Source of the DNA: Firm-04 sp045617625
Lineage (GTDB): Bacteria > Bacillota > Clostridia > Oscillospirales > Ruminococcaceae
DNA: 29,465 bases
Direction: 5' to 3'
NCBI GenBank assembly: GCA_045617625.1
Contig: JAZLJA010000003.1
Location: 1-29,465, forward strand
Part shown: positions 23,817-29,465 of the stretch, in pieces
Numbering within the stretch: position 1 is the first letter of the stretch
Layout of the letters: every line of letters begins with the position of its first letter
Notes under the pieces: generated by a model
What the model was told of the DNA's origin: nothing
Databases searched by the model: none
The model's input: the letters and a program-made list of their open reading frames with translations, nothing else
Position numbers and translations under genes: made by a program

Positions 23817-23939
23817 TTATTGTTCGATTCCGATTGATTCAAAGGAATAATCCGCGACCACATTGTAGTGGGAGATTTCTTCGGTGTATTTCGCTGCGGA
23901 ATAGCCTGTTGCATCCTCCAGCCAAGCGATGATTCCTGA
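23817..23939 (-). pseudogene. C-terminal remnant of an unknown gene
   Basis: The minus strand has about 40 coding-like codons ending in TAA, reading GIIAWLEDATGYSAAKYTEE and then ISHYNVVADYSFESIGIEQ. There is no ATG or other plausible start, and in-frame stops lie immediately upstream (from 23942 rightward). Codon use and composition look like a real protein tail, so I read it as a decayed gene end; the family is not recognised. The rest of 23751-24035 holds nothing else I can identify. Confidence 0.45.
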
Positions 23940-24035
23940 TTATTATACAGGAATATGTGTGTGTGTTCAAGCTTGATTGACAGAGACCGCCGTCAGATCA
24001 CAGGGCTGCAATTTTGCCTACAACGCGCTGAAATG

Positions 24036-24064
24036 TTGACTTTTTGCTGTAAATATGTTACAAT
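24036..24064 (+). promoter_or_regulatory. Sigma-A promoter of the hybrid regulator gene
   Basis: TTGACT (24036-24041), a 17-base spacer and TACAAT (24059-24064). The start is near 24071, so upstream in-frame start codons, including the ATG at 24063, are excluded. Confidence 0.82.
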
Positions 24065-24098
24065 GAAAAAAACTGTACAAAGAGGGAGAGAGACTCTT

Positions 24099-26330
24099 AT
24101 GGCACAGTCGATCGGGAAAATCGGTATCATTATGCCGTATATCCGTGATGTCCTGTTTTCGGAATTTTTGCAGGGCGTTTATGAACAGGCAGCAAAACTC
24201 GGTTTTGATACCCTGATATTTACCTGCGCGGCAGACCCGCTGTATTTTTCGGTGCAGAGCGATTATGCAGCAGGAGAGAATAACATTTTCACGCTTCCCG
24301 AAAACGCCGAACTCGACGGCATTTTATTTGCGGCTGACCGTTTTTCGCAGGAGTTCGATACGCAGCCGATTTTTGATATGCTGCGAAAAAAAAATATCCC
24401 CTGCCTTGTGACAGGTGAACCACATGAAGGGTTTGCCTGTATGTCGCCGCCGCAGGCAGAAGCGTTTGAACGCATCACCAATCATATGCTGCAGGAGCAT
24501 CATGTTAAAAGCTGCTATATTCTGACAGGAACAGAAGACAATGTGCATGCGATCGAGCGTCTGCGAGGATTTCAGCGTGCCGTCAGGGCTGCGGGACTTC
24601 CGGAGGACAAGACGCTTGTGTTTTACGGCAATTTCTGGAAATCCGCAGGCGTGAAGCTTGGAATACAAATCGCAGAAGGACAGGTGCCAATGCCGGAAGC
24701 GGTCGTTTGTGCGAATGATGCAATGGCGGTCGCCCTTTGCGAGACCTTACAGGAACGCGGAATCTCCGTGCCGGATCAGATTCGGATATCAGGCTACGAC
24801 GGCGTCCGCAATGCGCTCGATCATTACCCGATGATCACAACGCTTTCGGGCATGGAGGGAATGTTCGGACAGCTTGCCGTCAATCAGCTTTATGAACGGA
24901 TAACGGGTGAGAAATCGCCTGTGGAAGCAGATGACTGTCTGTTGCTGGTCGGAACAAGCTGCGGATGTACACCTGATGCGCAGACACAGCTGGAGAGAGG
25001 AAAGATCCTGAAACGCAATGAAGCCATCGGCATGAGTTTTCATGAGCATCAGGTGATCGCCGATTATTATGTTCGTTTTTCCGAAGCGGAGTCTATGCAG
25101 GAACTGCTGGAATCCATGCACCTGATGAGCCATTTTGTTCCGACCTGCAAGCGCATCGAACTGTGCCTGTGTGACGACTGGAAAACGAGTGCCCTCACAG
25201 GCAATCAGCTGCGGGAATCGGGATATTCCGAGCAGATCGAACTGGTTTTCTGCCGCGGTGAGGGAAGCGGGGCGCATGATGTCCCGATCACGTTTGCGGT
25301 CAGCAGGCTTTTGCCGTCGCTGTCAGAGCCGCACGAACCGCGTCTGGTGTTTTTCACGCCGCTGCATTGTCGGCGGCAGGTGCTTGGTTACTGCGCCGCA
25401 ACCTACGAGAGCGTCAATGATTTTTGCAGCCAGCACTATGACAGCAGCTGGTGTGATGCGGTCGCCTACGGATTCCATTCCCTGCGCAATCGGCTCTATA
25501 CCCGCCAGATCGAACAGCAGATGCTTGATTATCTGCAAAAAGACCAGATGACGGGAATGCTGAATCGGCGCGGGCTGCTGAATCAGATGCCACCGTTTTT
25601 TGAGCAGAACCCCGAAGATGCCCTGCTGCTGCTGTTATACTGCCGCGAACCCGCAGACACGGGGCTTGACACCGAATCCAGATGGCTGCACGCGATTACC
25701 AATGCCATTCAGCTTTCCTGCGGCATTGGTGAGATCGCTGCACGGATTCATTCGGAGGTGTTCGCATTTCTGCTCCCGCACACGTCAGATATGTCGCCGC
25801 AGGAACAGACGGAACGCTGGATCATGCGCTTCGAGAGGAGTTTGGAAACAGTGCAGAAGCGTGAAAAAATGCGGGTCCATTCCAGAATCCTTTCGGATAG
25901 TATTCGGATCAAGCCGATGGACGCGGAAACCGCCGATGCGCTGCTTACGGAGCGGATGCAGATTCTGTCCAGACGAATCGCGGAGCCTGTGAAAAAAACC
26001 TCTGACTATGTGGAACCCATGAAACGCATCCGCCGCGAGATCTATCTCGACCCCCAGCTTCCCTGGACGGTTTCGGGCGTTGCATCGCGGCTCGGTATCA
26101 GTTTTAGTTATCTGGAACGCATCTATCTCAAGCAGTTCGGTGTCAACCTGAAAGAAGACATCATATCCGCGAGACTGCAAAAAGCGAAAGACCTTTTGAA
26201 ACGTTCGGAACTGCACATCTCAGAGATCGCAGAGCAGTGTGGATATTCGGATGTGAGAAGTTTCATCCGTGCGTTCAAAAAGCTGACGGGAAAATCTCCA
26301 ACGCAGTATAACCATGATGCGGACTCGTGA
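24099..26330 (+). CDS. Hybrid regulator: LacI-type sensor, degenerate GGDEF, AraC HTH
   Basis: 743 residues. The N-terminus (about 5-290) is a periplasmic-binding-like sensor of the LacI/GalR class (GKIGIIMPYIRDVLFSEFLQ, later VVCANDAMAVALCE and the ISGYDG segment), without the usual N-terminal LacI helix-turn-helix. A middle region of unclear fold leads to a GGDEF-like domain: DQMTGMLNRRG near 479 is intact, but the signature is HSEVF (551-555), so diguanylate cyclase activity is unlikely. The C-terminus (about 640-740) is an AraC DNA-binding domain with two helix-turn-helices, ending ISEIAEQCGYSDVRSFIRAF and KKLTGKSPTQYN. AGAGGGAGAG precedes the ATG at 24099. It has no membrane segment, so it would sense a cytoplasmic sugar. 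The neighbouring GH5 gene is a plausible target. Confidence 0.87.
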   Translation: MAQSIGKIGIIMPYIRDVLFSEFLQGVYEQAAKLGFDTLIFTCAADPLYFSVQSDYAAGENNIFTLPENAELDGILFAADRFSQEFDTQPIFDMLRKKNIPCLVTGEPHEGFACMSPPQAEAFERITNHMLQEHHVKSCYILTGTEDNVHAIERLRGFQRAVRAAGLPEDKTLVFYGNFWKSAGVKLGIQIAEGQVPMPEAVVCANDAMAVALCETLQERGISVPDQIRISGYDGVRNALDHYPMITTLSGMEGMFGQLAVNQLYERITGEKSPVEADDCLLLVGTSCGCTPDAQTQLERGKILKRNEAIGMSFHEHQVIADYYVRFSEAESMQELLESMHLMSHFVPTCKRIELCLCDDWKTSALTGNQLRESGYSEQIELVFCRGEGSGAHDVPITFAVSRLLPSLSEPHEPRLVFFTPLHCRRQVLGYCAATYESVNDFCSQHYDSSWCDAVAYGFHSLRNRLYTRQIEQQMLDYLQKDQMTGMLNRRGLLNQMPPFFEQNPEDALLLLLYCREPADTGLDTESRWLHAITNAIQLSCGIGEIAARIHSEVFAFLLPHTSDMSPQEQTERWIMRFERSLETVQKREKMRVHSRILSDSIRIKPMDAETADALLTERMQILSRRIAEPVKKTSDYVEPMKRIRREIYLDPQLPWTVSGVASRLGISFSYLERIYLKQFGVNLKEDIISARLQKAKDLLKRSELHISEIAEQCGYSDVRSFIRAFKKLTGKSPTQYNHDADS

Positions 26331-26409
26331 TGAAGCCTGCATCTGTTCCATTTTTCTTCATTTAAGTTAGTTAAGCAAGATTTTGTGAACTCTTGGGTGG
26401 ATTATGACA

Positions 26410-26486
26410 TTTACTTTCTTATATAATCCCGCTATAATAGAATTAGATTGGGGTCATGCTGTCCGTGCAGGATGACAACACCAATC
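26410..26486 (+). promoter_or_regulatory. GH5 promoter and structured 5' leader
   Basis: TATAAT (26433-26438) has a weak -35, TTTACT (26410-26415), 17 bases upstream; a second TATAAT lies at 26422-26427. A weak -35 fits activator dependence. TTAAG repeats at 26362-26366 and 26371-26375 could be an activator site. The start near 26445 opens a layered hairpin: GATTGG (26446-26451) with CCAATC (26481-26486), GTCAT with ATGAC, CTG with CAG. The 190 bases between the regulator and the GH5 ATG hold no gene. Confidence 0.65.
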
Positions 26487-26521
26487 AGAATCATTTCATT
26501 TTTTATGAAGAGGGGAAGATT

Positions 26522-28336
26522 ATGAAAGGTAAAATGCTTCGGACGCTCGGAACAGTGCTTTCAGCGGCACTGATTCTGACACAAATGCCGCCGCTCCCTG
26601 CACAGCTCGTTTCGGCAGCAGGTGAGATCACAGCACAGGACATCTCAACCTGCACCTACACAAAAGAGCTGAATGGTGTCACACTGGTTCAGGGCGAGAC
26701 CTATAACATGACGCTCGGTGATCTGGGAGTGTCCGCACTCGAAACACCCACCGAGATCTGGCTGAAAGTCACCGCCGATGTCTCATCGGGTCTGCCAATG
26801 ATGCCTGCAATCGGATATACGACATCTTCGTATATCAATGCAGACGGCGAGGAAGCCACATGGTATGGTGACGGCTGCTGGATCCAGAATCCCACCGCAG
26901 TCTCCACCGTGATGATCCCGATCCCCGCAGAACACCCGATGCCCGATACGTTCCAGATTCAGCTTTGGGGCGAAACAGGCAGCACGATTGCTTCGGCGCA
27001 GCTCAATGCAGTCGGTGTTGTGACAGGCAGCGGAACCGGTGCGGATATCGGCATCATGACGCGCAAGGGCGACATCAACAAGGACAAAAGCGTTGATGTC
27101 AAGGACATCAACGCACTGGCAAAATATCTGGTCGGAGAGCTGACAGAGCTTGACGCTCCTGCAAACGGCGATCTGGACGGAAACGAAACGCTGAACGCAA
27201 AAGATCTGACACTCCTGAAGCGCGGAATCCTCGACGGCACACTTGGCGGACAGTCGCCGAGCAATCCCGGCAACCCCAACGAGACCGCAATGGAGTTCGT
27301 CAAGCACATCAAAGTGGGCTGGAACCTCGGCAATACGATGGATTCCATCTCTGATGCCAATGCTGCGCCTCTTTCCAATGTGCTGCAATATGAGACTTAC
27401 TGGCAGTCCAGTATGACCACACAGGCAATGATCGACAGAATCAAGTCGGCAGGCTTCAACACGGTTCGTATCCCTGTTTCGTGGGGTCAGAAAATGGACA
27501 GCAATTACATCATCAACGAGAAGTGGATGGATCGTGTGCAGGAGATCGTGGATTATGTCATCAACGACGATATGTACTGCATCCTGAATATCCACCACGA
27601 CAACGACATCCGTAGTCAGGGCGGCTACTTCTATCCCGACAATGCGCATTATGCACAGTCCGAAAAGTTTGTCACAGCTGTCTGGACACAGGTCTCCGCG
27701 CGTTTTGCGGACTATGACAATCATCTGATTTTCGAGACCCTGAATGAACCGCGTCTGATCGGTCATACAAATGAATGGTGGATCGACCCGAACAATGCAG
27801 ACTGCAAGACCGCAATGGACTGCATCAACAAACTGAACGCAGCGGGTCTGAAAGCGATCCGTAACAGCGGCGGCAACAATGCGACCCGTTTCGTCATGAT
27901 GCCGACCTACGCTGCATCTCCCGACAGTGCGAACCTGAGCGGCTGTGTGTTCCCCGATGATTCGCGCCTCATCGCTGAGATCCACGCTTATCGTCCCGAC
28001 CCGTTTGCACTCAACGGCACGACCTCGCAGTTTGATCCTTCCACGGATGGCAGAGGCATCATCACTTTCATGAATGACCTTGAGAACCGCTTCATCAAGA
28101 AGGGTATTCCTGTCATCATTGATGAATTCGGCGCCGTCAACCGCAGCAACGATTCCGAGCGTGCGGAATGGGCAAAATTCTATATTGAACAGGCAAATTC
28201 CCGCGGCATCCCCTGCGTTTGGTGGGATAACAACTATGACCCTGATTTCACTCTGCTTCAGCGTTCCAACAATACTCTGGTGCATACTTCGATTATTGAC
28301 GCAATCATGGATGCTGCGGCTGCAAGAGAGGAATAA
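26522..28336 (+). CDS. GH5 endoglucanase-like enzyme with central dockerin
   Basis: 604 residues. A signal peptide (about 1-33) is followed by a beta-rich module (about 35-175) that may be a carbohydrate-binding module I cannot assign. A type I dockerin (about 182-240; GDINKDKSVDVKDINALAKY and GDLDGNETLNAKD) and a C-terminal GH5 catalytic domain (about 258-600) follow. The GH5 acid/base is E409 in LNEP and the nucleophile E535 in IIDEFG; GWNLGNTMDS and IHHDND fit the family. It should cut beta-1,4-glucans or related hemicelluloses outside the cell. A dockerin between modules is less common than a terminal one. AGAGGGG places the start at the ATG at 26522, not at the upstream in-frame ATG at 26456, which lies in the leader hairpin. 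Confidence 0.94.
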   Translation: MKGKMLRTLGTVLSAALILTQMPPLPAQLVSAAGEITAQDISTCTYTKELNGVTLVQGETYNMTLGDLGVSALETPTEIWLKVTADVSSGLPMMPAIGYTTSSYINADGEEATWYGDGCWIQNPTAVSTVMIPIPAEHPMPDTFQIQLWGETGSTIASAQLNAVGVVTGSGTGADIGIMTRKGDINKDKSVDVKDINALAKYLVGELTELDAPANGDLDGNETLNAKDLTLLKRGILDGTLGGQSPSNPGNPNETAMEFVKHIKVGWNLGNTMDSISDANAAPLSNVLQYETYWQSSMTTQAMIDRIKSAGFNTVRIPVSWGQKMDSNYIINEKWMDRVQEIVDYVINDDMYCILNIHHDNDIRSQGGYFYPDNAHYAQSEKFVTAVWTQVSARFADYDNHLIFETLNEPRLIGHTNEWWIDPNNADCKTAMDCINKLNAAGLKAIRNSGGNNATRFVMMPTYAASPDSANLSGCVFPDDSRLIAEIHAYRPDPFALNGTTSQFDPSTDGRGIITFMNDLENRFIKKGIPVIIDEFGAVNRSNDSERAEWAKFYIEQANSRGIPCVWWDNNYDPDFTLLQRSNNTLVHTSIIDAIMDAAAAREE

Positions 28337-28383
28337 CAGTCTTTCCGCTTTGTTCTCAGCAGGTGATGAAATGAATATCACAA

Positions 28384-28416
28384 AAGCCCACGCAGATTCG
28401 ATATCTGCGTGGGCTT
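28384..28416 (+). terminator. Hairpin terminator after the GH5 gene
   Basis: AAGCCCACGCAGAT (28384-28397) pairs perfectly with ATCTGCGTGGGCTT (28403-28416). The following sequence, GATTTGTTTC, is only moderately T-rich. Confidence 0.78.
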
Positions 28417-28478
28417 GATTTGTTTCTGAAGGAACTGAGAAATCAGCGCTCGGAAAACTTTCGCACCGTTTTTTCAGC

Positions 28479-28520
28479 CTGTATCACATACTGCACGTTT
28501 CCGTGTATGATATGATACAG
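28479..28520. other. Long imperfect hairpin at the CRISPR edge
   Basis: CTGTATCA (28479-28486) pairs with TGATACAG (28513-28520), then CATA with TATG and CACG with CGTG around a TTTC loop. It ends 14 bases before the first repeat. If the array is transcribed leftward, this is just past its end and may stop or protect the transcript. No T-run follows on the minus strand. Confidence 0.5.
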
Positions 28521-28534
28521 AAAAAAGTTTTGAT

Positions 28535-29465
28535 GTTTGAGAACCCTGTGAATTTACACTACTCTCAAACTGATCGCCGATCGCCTTTGAAATATCCGCA
28601 GTTTGAGAACCCTATGAATTTACACTACTCTCAAACTAGGATGAATAAACGACGTCAAAAACAGGTGTTTGAGAACCCTATGAATTTACACTACTCTCAA
28701 ACGTGCTTCAATCAACGCACCGAAATGCTCAGGTTTGAGAACCCTATGAATTTACACTACTCTCAAACTGCTTCTTCATTCTTGGCATCGATCATCTGTT
28801 TGAGAACCCTATGAATTTACACTACTCTCAAACGCGCGCGCTGGTGGCTGCATCCGAGCTGCTGTTTGAGAACCCTATGAATTTACACTACTCTCAAACC
28901 GAAAGGAGCAAAGTCAATGATGTACTTCTTGTTTGAGAACCCTATGAATTTACACTACTCTCAAACATTCTTTCCGCGGAATTATACAAACCTTTGTTTG
29001 AGAACCCTATGAATTTACACTACTCTCAAACTTTCAGTTTCAGCAGCGGAAAAAGATTATAGGTTGAGAACCCTATGAATTTACACTACTCTCAAACGCT
29101 AGTATTATTTGTGGTGTTCGTACTTCCGTTTGAGAACCCTATGAATTTACACTACTCTCAAACGTATTGCGATTGTTGCGCTTCCTGCCGGCAGTTTGAG
29201 AACCCTATGAATTTACACTACTCTCAAACTCCTTCCGTGCAGCCGCCAGTCAGACCAGAGTTTGAGAACCCTATGAATTTACACTACTCTCAAACACAGC
29301 CTGTAAAAGTTACGGAAGGATGCAGGTTTGAGAACCCTATGAATTTACACTACTCTCAAACGTCACCGTCGCCGCTGGTCGTCGTGGTCGTGTTTGAGAA
29401 CCCTATGAATTTACACTACTCTCAAACCGAACACATTCAATAAATCCGAAAATGAAAGGTTTGAG
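28535..29465 (-). CRISPR. CRISPR array, 14 full repeats plus a partial one at the window edge
   Basis: The 36-bp repeats, on the plus strand, begin GTTTGAGAACCC and end CTACTCTCAAAC; spacers are 29-31 bases, all different. Repeats start at 28535, 28601, 28667, 28733, 28798, 28864, 28931, 28996, 29062, 29128, 29194, 29260, 29326 and 29392; a 15th begins at 29459 and is cut by the window. Two differ: the first (CCTGTG for CCTATG) and the ninth (GG for GT at its start). A variant repeat at the left end suggests this is the old, trailer end, with leader and cas genes to the right. The reverse complement begins GTTTGAGAGTAGTG, resembling type II repeats of Firmicutes. No cas gene is in the window, so the type is inferred. 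Confidence 0.98.

Noticed and set aside
23484..23950. A tRNA-associated integrated element with att site
   Set aside because: No integrase gene and no duplicated tRNA 3' end were seen; only a small gene remnant lies nearby.
26783..28381. A 532-codon open frame on the minus strand opposite the GH5 gene
   Set aside because: It is antisense to a gene with clear catalytic motifs, has Cys/His/Val-rich low-quality composition and no ribosome binding site. Similar long antisense frames at 13177-14424, 15239-16501 and 11720-12832 were rejected for the same reason.
28503..29443. Open frames with repeated MNLHYSQT units at the right end
   Set aside because: Each repeat plus spacer is about 66 bases, a multiple of three, so the CRISPR repeat stays in frame. 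This is an artefact of the array, not a repeat protein.
28535..29465. A Cas13d (type VI-D) array, since that system is known from Ruminococcus
   Set aside because: The repeat does not resemble known Cas13d direct repeats, which have a GGGG/CCCC stem near the 3' end. The palindromic GTTTGAGA/TCTCAAAC ends fit type II better, though cas genes are not visible.

Overview
This looks like chromosome from a cellulolytic Ruminococcus-type gut Firmicute (Oscillospiraceae). The evidence is two secreted proteins with type I dockerins (one a GH5 cellulase-like enzyme), threonine-rich linkers, sigma-A promoters, AGGAGG-type ribosome binding sites and a moderately GC-rich coding style. The species is an inference; nothing in the window names it.

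Layout. 1-5800: a tandem-activase/DUF2229 protein and a dehydratase-subunit-like protein, domains often fused in one very large protein, are separate here and have two small paralogous unknown genes between them. 5815-6543 (minus): a membrane-anchored LytM/M23 protein resembling SpoIIQ, behind a possible forespore-type promoter. 6658-8692: a consensus promoter, a leader with a terminator hairpin, pnuC, then ychF whose promoter overlaps the pnuC stop codon. 8934-9957 (minus): a DUF4352-like lipoprotein and a 2[4Fe-4S] ferredoxin. 10194-21823: one eight-gene operon behind a perfect TTGACA-17-TATAAT promoter. It encodes a solute-binding protein with N-terminal beta-sandwich-like domains, two MalF/MalG-type permease pairs, an NHL/TPR single-pass membrane protein, a Yip1-family membrane protein and a secreted DUF5696 protein. 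21842-23365: a dockerin protein with a lysozyme-like domain. 23440-23750: tRNA-Leu(GAG) and tRNA-Ser(GGA). 23817-23939: a gene remnant. 24036-26330: a hybrid regulator with a periplasmic-binding-like sensor, degenerate GGDEF and AraC output. 26410-28416: a GH5 enzyme with a central dockerin. 28535 to the right edge: a CRISPR array, probably type II and probably transcribed leftward.

How the parts may work together. The GH5 enzyme and the lysozyme-like protein are built for cellulosome attachment. The hybrid regulator next to the GH5 gene could sense a sugar and switch on its transcription. The eight-gene operon looks like a surface glycan-capture and import machine with several poorly characterised parts; it has no ATPase gene and must borrow one. 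It is the best candidate here for an undescribed system. The pnuC leader, with a terminator whose loop can pair with an upstream sequence, is the best candidate regulatory RNA. A family of short palindromic elements is scattered through the first 9 kb, and several transcripts are predicted to begin with a stem-loop.
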